DNA of 19,462 nt from Ruminococcaceae bacterium UBA6855 (GCA_002451755.1 DKDF01000024.1:1-19462), one strand, 5' to 3'. Positions 1 to 6,630 are shown, counted from the first letter of the stretch. Translations and numbers: made by a program. Notes: generated by a model not told the origin, from the letters alone.

Positions 1-971
1 ACCTCGTGGTCGGCTATCGAGTCGAAGCCGCTGTCCGGGCCGAGAGATTTGAACATGCGCGAATTGTTGTTGCGAGTTGCGCCGATGTGTATCTCCATGC
101 CCCAGCCGCGGCGCGCATATTCTTTTGCAAAGAAGCGCATAAGCTCGGTCTTGTATTCGTCAACTTCGCATTCGCTCAGCTCCTCGCCGCCGAGAGCTTT
201 CTTGAATACTCTGTCGAGCTCCGCCGCGTCGGCGCGCTTATAGGGCACGCGGGTGAACGCGTGGTCGCTCGCGCGGCAGCCCATCTTTTCAAACAGGTCG
301 ATTCGGCTCAGGAGCACTTCTGTAAGCTTTTCGTAGCTGTCGACTTTTTCGCCCGAGGCCTTTTCAAGAGCCTTCACCCAGTCGCGGTAGCCGGGCAGCT
401 CGATGCCGAGCGCCTTGTCGGGTCTGAACGCCGGGATAACGCGGCATTTGAAGCTCTTGTCCTCGGCGATGAGCTTGTGATATTCAAGGCTGTCCGCTGC
501 GTCGTCGGTAGTGCAGAGACACACGACGTTCGAGTTTTCAATGAGCTCGCGCGGGGTGAATCCGCCCGCCGCTATCTTCGCGTTCGCGCGGTTCCAGATA
601 TCCTCCGCCGTCTTTTCGCTCAGCGGCTCATATATGTCAAAATATCTCTGAAGCTCGAGGTGAGTCCAATGATAGAGCGGGTTGCCGAGAAGATACGGCA
701 TTATCTTCGCCCACGCCATGAATTTTTCGCGCGGGGAGGCGTCGCCAGTGATGTATTTCTCCTCAACGCCGCAGGAGCGCATCGCGCGCCACTTGTAGTG
801 ATCGCCCGCGAGCCAGAGCCATGCTATATCCTCGGGCGCACGGTTTTCGTATATTTCCTTGGGCGACAGGTGGCAGTGCCAGTCGAATATCGGCATCTCG
901 TTTGCCGCGGCAAAAAGCTCGCGCGCGGTGTCGCTCTCAAGCAGAAAATCCTTGTCCATAAAAGCTTTCAT
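1..971 (-). CDS. uxaC: Uronate (glucuronate) isomerase, 3' end cut by window edge
   Basis: Uronate isomerase interconverts glucuronate/fructuronate and galacturonate/tagaturonate, the first cytoplasmic step of hexuronate catabolism. Translating the complement from the ATG at 969-971 gives an open frame to the window edge (323 codons), about 70% of the roughly 465-residue family length, so the C-terminus is missing because of the window, not a mutation. Visible family features are the N-terminal metal-binding FDWHCHLSP (His32, His34), the segment with WLWLAGDHYKWRAMR, and NPLYHWTHLELQRYF, all typical of UxaC in the amidohydrolase superfamily. The start is supported by GGGAGGAG about 8 nt upstream. 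A second Met at codon 5 is less well spaced. The gene is divergent from the PHP operon, with a 5' UTR of only about 25 nt predicted from the promoter. No uronate transporter or other pathway gene is visible. Identity is confident. Confidence 0.93.
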   Translation of the reverse strand, partial: MKAFMDKDFLLESDTARELFAAANEMPIFDWHCHLSPKEIYENRAPEDIAWLWLAGDHYKWRAMRSCGVEEKYITGDASPREKFMAWAKIMPYLLGNPLYHWTHLELQRYFDIYEPLSEKTAEDIWNRANAKIAAGGFTPRELIENSNVVCLCTTDDAADSLEYHKLIAEDKSFKCRVIPAFRPDKALGIELPGYRDWVKALEKASGEKVDSYEKLTEVLLSRIDLFEKMGCRASDHAFTRVPYKRADAAELDRVFKKALGGEELSECEVDEYKTELMRFFAKEYARRGWGMEIHIGATRNNNSRMFKSLGPDSGFDSIADHE

Positions 972-1002
972 TCGTATCTCCTCCCGATTTCTCGTTGATA
1001 TT

Positions 1003-1031
1003 ATTATAACCTCCGCCGCCGATATAAGCAA
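1003..1031 (-). promoter_or_regulatory. Predicted sigma-A promoter of uxaC
   Basis: On the minus strand, TTGCTT (1026-1031), a 17-nt spacer and a perfect TATAAT (1003-1008) lie just upstream of the uxaC ribosome site. The -35 is weak (three of six consensus bases), consistent with an activated or repressed catabolic gene. It sits back to back with the plus-strand promoter at 1041-1069. Confidence 0.55.
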
Positions 1032-1040
1032 TAGTGCGCG

Positions 1041-1069
1041 TTGACAAAAAGATTAATTTTCTGTAATAT
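1041..1069 (+). promoter_or_regulatory. Predicted sigma-A promoter of the PHP/hydrolase operon
   Basis: A perfect TTGACA (1041-1046), a 17-nt spacer and TAATAT (1064-1069, four of six consensus bases) precede the TTG start at 1106 by about 37 nt. Only nine bases separate this -35 from the uxaC -35, so one regulator bound here could affect both directions. Confidence 0.6.
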
Positions 1070-1105
1070 AAGAGCGGATAAATTTGTTTTCAAGAGGTGC
1101 TCACT

Positions 1106-2356
1106 TTGAGAAAATTCAAGATAACAAACCCCTATGCCGGCGTTGACTGGGACAGCTGGTATCATTACAAAACCAATCTGCACACGCACTCGACCGCGAG
1201 CGACGCGCAGGTCGATTTCTCTGACATGATAAAGGCATATTACGACGCGGGCTTTGATATTCTCGCCATGACCGACCACGGAGTCGTGAACCACGGCTGG
1301 AATCAAAAGCCCCGCCGTATACCTGTGCTCTCCGTCAGCTCTATTATAAAAAAGCCGACATGGCTCAGCGACGAGGAATACGGCGCGATACTCGACGGCA
1401 CATACAAAAACCGCGGGCGCGGCATGACCGATCTCAGATACGGAATTGAGATAAACACCGCCGTGTTCACAAAAGCCCATGTCAACGGCTTTTTCACCGA
1501 ATACGGTCAGGGGCTCGTCGGGCACGAAAACGACTTTGAAGGTCCGGTCAAAGGCGTCGCCGAGAGCGGCGGACTCTCCGTCATAAACCACCCCGGCGAC
1601 TGGCTTGAATCATACGTCGATGTGAACCACGCTCACGAGAAAAAGAATATCGAGCTGTTCGCCGATATATTAAAAAAATATCCGTCGTGCCTCGGCATCG
1701 AGGCGTTCAACCGCATCGACACCGTCACCTGCGCCGACCGCATACTCTGGGATGAACTGCTTTCGGCGGTCATACCGAGCGGCAGAAATGTCTGGGGCTT
1801 CGCGAACAGCGACGCCCATGTGCTCTCCGACATTGACACGAGCTTCATGGATTTTGTTCTGCCGGACAGGACGGAGCAGACCGTCCGCCGCGGCATGGAG
1901 AACGGCACATTTTTATCTGTCGGCAGGCGCGCAGTATATGAGCTCGGCAAAGACTTTGTCGGCGAGGGCGAATATCCGACCGTCACGCGCATAACCGTGG
2001 ACGAAAATGAGCAGAGCATAAGCATCGAGGGCAAAAATTATAACCGCGTGCAGTGGATATCAAACGGGAAAATAATCGCTGAGGGCGAAAAAATCGATCT
2101 CATCGCCGCGTCACAGAATATCGGCTGCTATGTCCGCGCTCAGCTGCTCGGAAAAGGCGGCATATGTTTAACTCAGGCGTTTGTGCTCGACGACGGTAAT
2201 ATGCATGAGGTGACCCTGCGCAATATCACGCCGCAGCAGCGCAGGATAGAGCGCGCCGAGGATAAATTCAAGAGCACCAGATTCTATGTCCTCGGACAGG
2301 AGATATCCCGCGAAACAGCATACAGAAAACGCCGCAGGCAGGAGAAGAAGAAATGA
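1106..2356 (+). CDS. PHP-domain metallophosphoesterase
   Basis: A 416-residue cytoplasmic protein of the PHP (polymerase and histidinol phosphatase) superfamily, which uses a His/Asp-rich multinuclear metal site for phosphoester hydrolysis. Motifs seen in order, numbered from the chosen start, are NLHTHSTASD (His26, His28, Asp33), LAMTDHG (Asp57, His58), GIEIN (Glu115), INHPGDW (His162), GIEAFNR (Glu199) and ANSDAH (Asp236, His238). This is a complete set of PHP metal ligands. The C-terminal third (about 270-400) looks like an extra beta-rich domain with a basic tail. A TTG start at 1106 is preferred because AAGAGGTG lies 7-8 nt upstream; the in-frame GTG at 1097 falls inside that ribosome site. 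The stop overlaps the next gene's start (ATGA), so the two are translationally coupled. The substrate cannot be read from the sequence; TrpH/YciV-like nucleotidase activity is one possibility. Confidence 0.85.
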   Translation: MRKFKITNPYAGVDWDSWYHYKTNLHTHSTASDAQVDFSDMIKAYYDAGFDILAMTDHGVVNHGWNQKPRRIPVLSVSSIIKKPTWLSDEEYGAILDGTYKNRGRGMTDLRYGIEINTAVFTKAHVNGFFTEYGQGLVGHENDFEGPVKGVAESGGLSVINHPGDWLESYVDVNHAHEKKNIELFADILKKYPSCLGIEAFNRIDTVTCADRILWDELLSAVIPSGRNVWGFANSDAHVLSDIDTSFMDFVLPDRTEQTVRRGMENGTFLSVGRRAVYELGKDFVGEGEYPTVTRITVDENEQSISIEGKNYNRVQWISNGKIIAEGEKIDLIAASQNIGCYVRAQLLGKGGICLTQAFVLDDGNMHEVTLRNITPQQRRIERAEDKFKSTRFYVLGQEISRETAYRKRRRQEKKK

Positions 2357-3201
2357 AAAAATCATCGAAAAAGGGTCTTAAAATCGCCGCGATAACCGTC
2401 GGGTGCATAGCGCTGGCGGTCGCCGCCGGGTTCGGCACATACAGAATGAAGAACCGCGTCGACTCGAAAAAATATAATCTTATCACGCTCGACACCTCGT
2501 CGCTTCCCGCGCCGCAGGAGCCGGTGCGTGACGACTTTGTCCAGCTCAAAAATGTCAGGATGCACTATGTTGTTTACGGCAGCGGCGAGCAGCCGCTTGT
2601 CTTAATTCACGGAAACGGCGGCAGCGCGAAATCGCTCGCCGAGGCGGCAAGCTATCTCGCCAACGACTACACGGTCTATGTGATTGAGAACCGCTGCCAC
2701 GGACAGAGCAGCGACCCGGGCACGATAGACTACGAATCCATGGCGGATGACACCGCGCAGTTCATCGCCGCGATGAAGCTCAGGAAACCATATATCATGG
2801 GACACAGCGACGGCGGCATCATCGCGCTGACGCTCGCCGCGAGATACCCGGATATCCCCGGCGCGATAATATCCTGCGGCGCGAACACGAACCCCAAGAC
2901 GATGAAGCCGTATTTTATCATCGGCGTGAAATTCAACAATATGTTCCACCACGATAAGCTCAACGATATGATGCTCACCCTGCCGGATATCACTGCCGAA
3001 ATGCTCGGCGAGATAACCGCGCCGACCTATATTGTCGCGGGCGAGCATGATATCATGTGGCTCTCAGACACGGCGTATATGTACAGAAAGATCCCCAACA
3101 GCCGCATCGCAATAATCAAGGGCGCGGGGCACTCGACATATATGTCGCGCGACGGCAAGCAGGCTTATATTCTCGCCAAAGGATTTTTTGACACACTCTG
3201 A
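2353..3201 (+). CDS. Membrane-anchored alpha/beta hydrolase
   Basis: A 282-residue alpha/beta-hydrolase-fold protein. Basic residues followed by a hydrophobic helix (about 9-30) form an uncleaved anchor or weak signal peptide, placing the catalytic domain outside the membrane. Catalytic features seen are the oxyanion-loop motif LIHGNGGS (84-91), the nucleophile elbow GHSDGG (Ser152), the acid in GEHD (Asp233) and the base in GAGHS (His260), a complete Ser-Asp-His triad in the family order. The start overlaps the PHP gene's stop by four bases (ATGA), so the pair is an operon. A strong terminator follows 13 nt after the stop. The substrate is unknown: esterases, peptidases and haloperoxidase-like enzymes share this fold. 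Co-expression with a phosphoesterase is suggestive but does not define a pathway. Confidence 0.85.
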   Translation: MKKSSKKGLKIAAITVGCIALAVAAGFGTYRMKNRVDSKKYNLITLDTSSLPAPQEPVRDDFVQLKNVRMHYVVYGSGEQPLVLIHGNGGSAKSLAEAASYLANDYTVYVIENRCHGQSSDPGTIDYESMADDTAQFIAAMKLRKPYIMGHSDGGIIALTLAARYPDIPGAIISCGANTNPKTMKPYFIIGVKFNNMFHHDKLNDMMLTLPDITAEMLGEITAPTYIVAGEHDIMWLSDTAYMYRKIPNSRIAIIKGAGHSTYMSRDGKQAYILAKGFFDTL

Positions 3202-3213
3202 TATATAAAATTA

Positions 3214-3261
3214 ACAGCCGCCGATTCGGTTTTTTACGCTGAATACGGCGGCTGTTTTTAT
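3214..3261 (+). terminator. Rho-independent terminator of the PHP/hydrolase operon
   Basis: ACAGCCGCCG (3214-3223) pairs perfectly with CGGCGGCTGT (3246-3255), the inner part can add ATTC/GAAT, and the stem is followed by TTTTATTTT. It lies 13 nt after the hydrolase stop. Confidence 0.85.
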
Positions 3262-3279
3262 TTTGCGGCTGTCCGTTTT

Positions 3280-3352
3280 CACCCTTTCGGCATATTATAC
3301 TATGGGGTCGTTCCCCACGAAATCCAAAACAAGCGCGGATATGCCGAAGGTG
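3280..3352. repeat. Composite palindrome in the convergent intergenic region
   Basis: TTCGGCATAT (3286-3295) pairs with ATATGCCGAA (3339-3348), extended outward by CACC/GGTG with a 2-nt bulge. Nested inside is the hairpin TGGGG-TCGTT-CCCCA (3303-3317). It lies between the terminators of two convergent genes, has no T-tract and no coding potential. It may be a decayed repeat unit or a small structured transcript; function unknown. Confidence 0.4.
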
Positions 3353-3404
3353 ACAGATTTCTGTCCGCAGGGGAGCCGCGGCTGTGCGTCCGCGCATAAG
3401 AATA

Positions 3405-3429
3405 GAGGCTCCCCAAAACGGGGAGCCTC
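3405..3429 (-). terminator. Hairpin terminator of the flavodoxin-fold gene
   Basis: GAGGCTCCCC (3405-3414) pairs perfectly with GGGGAGCCTC (3420-3429) around a 5-nt loop, 10 nt past the stop of the minus-strand gene. On the minus strand it is followed only by TATTCTTA, a weak U-tract, so termination may be partial. Confidence 0.6.
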
Positions 3430-3438
3430 ATCGGAATT

Positions 3439-4056
3439 TTATCTGATAAAATGCGTCCATGCGTGTTCTTCCGTCTCCGGAAGCCCGAATTTTTCCTTGC
3501 CCAGAGCGATGCTCTTCATGAGAAAAGTCATATTCCGCGCGAGCGTGCGCATGGTCTGCTTTCCCTCTTCGTCCATGTCGGCTTCGCCCTTTTCGCGCCC
3601 GTGTATCGAGTTCCAATACTGGCTCGAAGCTATCGGCATATTGGATATAGTGAAATACTTGTTCAGCTCGTCAAATGTTGCGGAGCATCCGCCGCGCCTT
3701 GCGCATACCACGCTCGCGCCGACCTTCATGGTTTTGTCAAAAGGCGTGCTGTAAAAAAGTCTGTCGAGGACGGCTATCAGCGTCGCGTTGGCAGAGGCAT
3801 AGTAGACGGGACTTGCTACTACAAGGCCGTCCGCCTCGCGGAATTTCGGCGCAAGCTCATTGACAATATCGTCAAAGACGCATTTCCCGAGCTCACCGCA
3901 CCGTCTGCAGGCGATGCAGCCCCTGACATCTTTATTGCCGACCTGCACCGTCTCGGTCTCAACACCCTGTGCCTCAAAAATCTTTTCCATTTCTTTTATG
4001 GCGAGCGAAGTGTTGCCGTTTATCCTCGGGCTGCCGTTGATAATGAGAACTTTCAT
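3439..4056 (-). CDS. Flavodoxin-fold NAD(P)H:FMN oxidoreductase / iron-sulfur flavoprotein-like
   Basis: A 205-residue cytoplasmic flavoprotein. The N-terminus MKVLIINGSPRINGNT has the beta-strand plus GSPR phosphate loop that binds FMN in the NADPH-dependent FMN reductase family, and SPVYYASANATL (about 82-93) is the second flavin-contact region. Between them GCIACRRCGELGKC places cysteines at 47, 50, 53 and 59 (C-x2-C-x2-C-x5-C), the spacing known for the compact [4Fe-4S] motif of archaeal and clostridial iron-sulfur flavoproteins. It therefore probably transfers electrons between a reduced carrier and a small acceptor, though many relatives are annotated only as flavodoxin family. The start is supported by AGAGG about 8 nt upstream and the length fits the family. 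It is monocistronic with its own promoter and terminator. The physiological acceptor is not deducible. Confidence 0.85.
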   Translation of the reverse strand: MKVLIINGSPRINGNTSLAIKEMEKIFEAQGVETETVQVGNKDVRGCIACRRCGELGKCVFDDIVNELAPKFREADGLVVASPVYYASANATLIAVLDRLFYSTPFDKTMKVGASVVCARRGGCSATFDELNKYFTISNMPIASSQYWNSIHGREKGEADMDEEGKQTMRTLARNMTFLMKSIALGKEKFGLPETEEHAWTHFIR

Positions 4057-4109
4057 TTTTCATACCTCTTTCTCATATATATTAAAAATTTTACTGATTT
4101 CCCGCTTTG

Positions 4110-4137
4110 ATTATACCACATCCCGCCGCATTTTCAA
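4110..4137 (-). promoter_or_regulatory. Predicted sigma-A promoter of the flavodoxin-fold gene
   Basis: On the minus strand, TTGAAA (4132-4137), a 16-nt spacer and a perfect TATAAT (4110-4115) lie about 54 nt upstream of the ATG at 4056. It is close to consensus, so expression is expected to be substantial. Confidence 0.6.
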
Positions 4138-4183
4138 CGCGAAAAATCCCCCTGCTTTAATCGCAGATGGCAAATCAAACAAA

Positions 4184-4690
4184 TCATTTCTTTCGCGTCA
4201 TAAAAGCCCCGACGATTAAACCGACAAAAGCTATCGGCGCGAATCTGACAAACAGCCACTCGAACACATGATAAACAGTGCCGAAAATTGCAGTTTCCGG
4301 ATCGCCGAAATTCCAGCCGAGATACGGACTGCCGAGCGATATCAGCACCGCCGAGATAATTATTACAGCCGCGCAGAGTGCAATAAACAGCCGGTGAAGC
4401 GCCGCTCTTCTCACGATTTTTCTTCGCGCGAGCTGCAGGTTTATCACCTCGAGCTTTTCACATATCGCTTTCAGCTCGTCCGCTTCCTGTTTGGCGACAT
4501 TCTCGCCGAGCAGTGTGCTCACGGGAGTTTCGAGCGCATTCGACAAAGATATGAGCATATCCGAATCTGGGACGGACAACCCCTGCTCCCATTTGGACAC
4601 GGTCTGCCGCACGACGTTCAGCCGGACCGCGAGCTCCTCCTGCGAGAGTCCTTTTGATTTTCTGATGGTTTTGATGTTTTCATTAAGCAT
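4184..4690 (-). CDS. XRE-family regulator with two C-terminal membrane segments
   Basis: A 168-residue protein with an N-terminal Cro/C1-type helix-turn-helix (residues 2-60). KGLSQEELAVRL-NVVRQTVSKWEQG-SVPDSDML is the canonical helix 2/turn/helix 3 pattern with the WE(Q)G signature. A short amphipathic linker (64-95) is followed by hydrophobic helices at about 101-120 and 147-164, so the regulator is membrane-tethered. This is a common Firmicutes architecture in which the membrane part may sense envelope stress or partner proteins. The ATG at 4690 is chosen because AAAGGCGG lies about 9 nt upstream and the HTH begins at once. A longer in-frame extension to 4828 crosses the promoter and the MITE end and is rejected. 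Likely autoregulated through the palindrome at 4744-4760. Targets are unknown. Confidence 0.8.
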   Translation of the reverse strand: MLNENIKTIRKSKGLSQEELAVRLNVVRQTVSKWEQGLSVPDSDMLISLSNALETPVSTLLGENVAKQEADELKAICEKLEVINLQLARRKIVRRAALHRLFIALCAAVIIISAVLISLGSPYLGWNFGDPETAIFGTVYHVFEWLFVRFAPIAFVGLIVGAFMTRKK

Positions 4691-4724
4691 CGGTATAACC
4701 GCCTTTCTGTCAGTCGTTACCGAC

Positions 4725-4760
4725 ATTGTATTCCCTGCTGTCCCGTTGCCGCAAGCAACG
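4725..4760 (-). promoter_or_regulatory. Predicted promoter of the XRE gene overlapped by a palindrome
   Basis: On the minus strand, TTGCGG (4749-4754), an 18-nt spacer and TACAAT (4725-4730) precede the XRE gene. CGTTGC-CGCAA-GCAACG (4744-4760) is a perfect 6-bp-arm palindrome covering the -35, a plausible operator for autorepression. Confidence 0.45.
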
Positions 4761-4800
4761 CAGATTAACATTTTAGCGTTCGCGGGGATCTCGGGGTGCT

Positions 4801-4991
4801 TTGTAGGGGTCGGCGACCTCGACGACACTTTGACGCGTGAGCGTCACGGTATTTTCAAGATGATGCAAGCAGAGCAATTTTTCAGCTGCTTGCCGCTATA
4901 TAGACTTCAAAAGCGGGCAATGAAATAAATCTTTTCGAGAAATCGCTGCCGCTTACGCGGCAGCGGTGCGTCGAGTCGCCGCACCCTACAA
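4801..4991. mobile_element. MITE-like element with terminal inverted repeats
   Basis: The left end (4801-4824, beginning TTGTAGGGGTCGGCGACC) and the right end (4969-4991), read on the opposite strand (beginning TTGTAGGGTGCGGCGACTC), are imperfect inverted copies of about 24 bp. The roughly 190-bp interior contains two hairpins: TGACGC/GCGTCA (about 4831-4846) and a strong 9-bp stem CGCTGCCGC/GCGGCAGCG (4944-4965). There is no transposase and no plausible ORF. A flanking target duplication was not evident. It fits a non-autonomous transposable or REP-like intergenic repeat. Copy number elsewhere cannot be seen here. Confidence 0.55.
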
Positions 4992-5030
4992 GTCGCACGA
5001 CAAATCCCCAATTTGCACCGCCTCACAGTT

Positions 5031-5065
5031 TAAAAACAACGGCGCGACCGAAAAGCCGCACCGTT
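5031..5065 (-). terminator. Predicted terminator of trmL
   Basis: Minus-strand RNA from 5065 to 5038 folds as AACGG-(mismatch)-GCG with CGC-(mismatch)-CCGTT around a 10-nt loop, followed by GTTTTTA (complement of 5031-5037). It lies about 54 nt past the trmL stop. Confidence 0.55.
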
Positions 5066-5118
5066 TATAAATTTAATAATAGCCGCAAAGCGGGTGCTTC
5101 CCGTCCGTTTATTCGCCT

Positions 5119-5625
5119 TTATTCGTTCCAGTCAAATTTTGTCAGTTTACCTTTTGTCAGCAGTTCGGGATATCCCCATTGGCGCAAAACTTCGTATACG
5201 CCGACGGCGACGGAGTTCGAGAGATTCAGGCTGCGGGCGTCCGAATTGTTTATCATCGGTATTCTCACGCAGCTGTCCGGGTTGTCGTGCAGAAGCTCCT
5301 CGGGTAGTCCTTTTGTCTCCTTGCCGAAGACTATGTAAGCGTTGTCGGGATAAACTACATCCGAATGGATGTGCTTCGCCTTGGTTGAAAAATAGAAAAA
5401 ATTTCCGCCCGCGTTCTTCTCAAAAAAGTCCGCGAGGTTTTCATAATATGTTATGTCGAGCAGATGCCAGTAGTCGAGTCCAGCTCTTTTGAGCTTGCGG
5501 TCGTCAATGGTGAAGCCCATTGGCTTGACTATGTGCAGGCGCGAGCCGGTCGCAGCGCAGGTGCGCGCGATGTTGCCGGTGTTCTGCGGTATTTCCGGTT
5601 CAACGAGAACTATGTTCAGCTGCAT
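5119..5625 (-). CDS. trmL: tRNA (cytidine/uridine-2'-O-)-methyltransferase TrmL
   Basis: A 168-residue SPOUT-class, S-adenosylmethionine-dependent methyltransferase that 2'-O-methylates the wobble base (position 34) of certain leucine tRNAs. Family motifs in order are NIVLVEPEIPQNTGNIARTC at the N-terminus (residues 4-23), IVFGKETKGLPEELL (98-112) and IPM followed by SLNLSNSVAVGVYE (132-145), the trefoil-knot cofactor region. The length matches the minimal TrmL/YibK family, which has no extra RNA-binding domain. The ATG at 5625 has AGGAGG 6 nt upstream. A longer in-frame extension to 6069 runs across the small plus-strand gene and is rejected. No clear promoter was found upstream; a 7-bp inverted repeat lies 27 nt before the start. 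Confidence 0.92.
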   Translation of the reverse strand: MQLNIVLVEPEIPQNTGNIARTCAATGSRLHIVKPMGFTIDDRKLKRAGLDYWHLLDITYYENLADFFEKNAGGNFFYFSTKAKHIHSDVVYPDNAYIVFGKETKGLPEELLHDNPDSCVRIPMINNSDARSLNLSNSVAVGVYEVLRQWGYPELLTKGKLTKFDWNE

Positions 5626-5651
5626 TTTTGTCCTCCTGTTTCGTGCGTTTT

Positions 5652-5669
5652 GACAAAACAAATTTTGTC
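5652..5669. promoter_or_regulatory. Inverted repeat between divergent trmL and the small gene
   Basis: GACAAAA-CAAA-TTTTGTC is a perfect 7-bp-arm inverted repeat between the trmL start (minus) and the 71-codon gene (plus). It could be an operator or a UTR hairpin. A second hairpin, GAACGC-CCGAA-GCGTTC (5707-5723), lies in the likely 5' UTR of the plus-strand gene. I could not place convincing -35/-10 boxes for either gene. Confidence 0.35.
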
Positions 5670-5751
5670 TTGAATCCCGGTGCGCTCCCTGCTCAAAATA
5701 TAAAGGGAACGCCCGAAGCGTTCTGAAAAATAAAAAGGGGTGTGTTCTTTT

Positions 5752-5967
5752 ATGAAGATGGCTCAGTCCGGATCGACTGCCAAAAATGTCATGGTCGCCC
5801 TCGCAGTCGGCGGCGCGGCGGCTGCAGTGTCGGGTGCAATGATGATGGGCTCGAACAATTCGCTCAAAAAGGCGAAAAAGAATGTCAAGAAGAGCGCCGC
5901 AAAGGCTATGAAGACCGTCAGCGGCATAATGGACGATGTGTCCTCGATGAAAAACTTCAAGATCTGA
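5752..5967 (+). CDS. Small Ala/Lys-rich single-helix membrane protein, unknown function
   Basis: A 71-residue protein, not recognised. Residues 12-33 form an Ala/Val/Gly/Met hydrophobic segment (VMVALAVGGAAAAVSGAMMM), followed by a strongly basic stretch (LKKAKKNVKKSAAKAMK, about 38-54) and an acidic/polar tail. One membrane helix followed by a cytoplasmic amphipathic basic helix is the likely topology. The ATG at 5752 is preferred over a GTG at 5740: AAAAGGGG at 5733-5740 gives an 11-nt spacing to the ATG, while the GTG overlaps it. The gene is convergent with pth (29 nt between stops) and divergent from trmL. Coding is supported by the ribosome site and the coherent membrane/basic layout. 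The family may be clade-restricted; no function is proposed. Confidence 0.65.
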   Translation: MKMAQSGSTAKNVMVALAVGGAAAAVSGAMMMGSNNSLKKAKKNVKKSAAKAMKTVSGIMDDVSSMKNFKI

Positions 5968-5974
5968 CTTTTGG

Positions 5975-6023
5975 ATGGGACTCGGTCGCCGCGCGGTTAT
6001 TTTGCGGCGTTGTAGAGTCCCAT
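5975..6023. terminator. Bidirectional hairpin between the small gene and pth
   Basis: ATGGGACTC (5975-5983) pairs with GAGTCCCAT (6015-6023), enclosing an inner GCCGC/GCGGC stem. It covers the last pth codons and stop as well as the sequence just after the plus-strand gene. There is no strong T-tract on either side, so its role as a terminator of two convergent genes is plausible but not proven. Confidence 0.4.
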
Positions 6024-6608
6024 TGCCTTTTCTGTCTCTCCGTTTACAAGCAGGGGAATCGCGTCGCACGCCTTGAGGCAGGCGGAACGCAGATTCTCAA
6101 GGTCATCGCCTTTCATGACCGAGAGCACCCAGTCGGCGAGCGGCTGCTCGGGGTGCAGCTTCGCACCGATGCCGAGCTTGATGCGCGGGAACTGATCGCT
6201 CTGAAGCTGATATATTATGCTCTTTATTCCGTTGTGACCGCCGTCTGTGCCTTTGCGGCGTATCCTGAGCCTGCCGCAGGGGAGGGAGATGTCGTCAAAA
6301 ATGACGATTATCTTTTCGGGCGGAATCTTGTAGAACGAGGCTATGTCGCGCACCGCCTCGCCGGAGTTGTTCATGAATGTCTGGGGCTTTGCGAGAATGC
6401 AGCGCTTGCCGCAAATTTCCGTGTCGCCGATGAGTGCGTTGAACTTCAAACGGTTTATTTTTATATCGTTCTCCTGCGCGAAGAGATCGAGGCAGAGAAA
6501 GCCAGCATTGTGGCGGGTGAATTCATATTCCTTGCCCGGGTTGCCGAGCCCGACTATCAAAAATTCGGGCGCGCCGACAGCGCGGGGAGTGCGTCTGAAA
6601 AAATTCAT
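5997..6608 (-). CDS. pth: Peptidyl-tRNA hydrolase
   Basis: A 203-residue cytoplasmic enzyme that cleaves peptidyl-tRNA released by stalled or drop-off ribosomes, recycling tRNA; generally essential. Bacterial Pth motifs are all present: FLIVGLGNPGKEYEFTRHNAG with Asn23 and catalytic His33, KPQTFMNNSG (71-83), IFDDISLPCGRLRIRRKG (103-120, with the catalytic-partner Asp) and GGHNGIKSI with Asn126. It starts about 12 residues earlier than many homologues (MNFFRRTPRAVG), but AAGGAAA 8 nt upstream of the ATG at 6606-6608 supports this start. It is the last gene of the minus-strand cluster glmU - unknown - pth, with a hairpin in the 67-nt gap before it. Length and motifs are intact. Confidence 0.95.
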   Translation of the reverse strand: MNFFRRTPRAVGAPEFLIVGLGNPGKEYEFTRHNAGFLCLDLFAQENDIKINRLKFNALIGDTEICGKRCILAKPQTFMNNSGEAVRDIASFYKIPPEKIIVIFDDISLPCGRLRIRRKGTDGGHNGIKSIIYQLQSDQFPRIKLGIGAKLHPEQPLADWVLSVMKGDDLENLRSACLKACDAIPLLVNGETEKAMGLYNAAK

Positions 6609-6630
6609 ATCTTTTTTCCTTACATTTTAT

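Noticed and set aside
6..998. 330-codon plus-strand open frame opposite uxaC
   Set aside because: The opposite strand translates to a clear uronate isomerase with all N-terminal motifs. The plus-strand product has no family features.
4691..4828. 46-codon N-terminal extension of the XRE regulator with a CVACG motif
   Set aside because: It runs through the predicted promoter, operator palindrome and into the MITE end, and the internal ATG at 4690 has a good ribosome site right before the HTH.
5626..6069. Long N-terminal extension of TrmL
   Set aside because: It covers the small plus-strand gene and the pth 3' end. TrmL begins naturally at 5625 with an ideal AGGAGG site and normal length.
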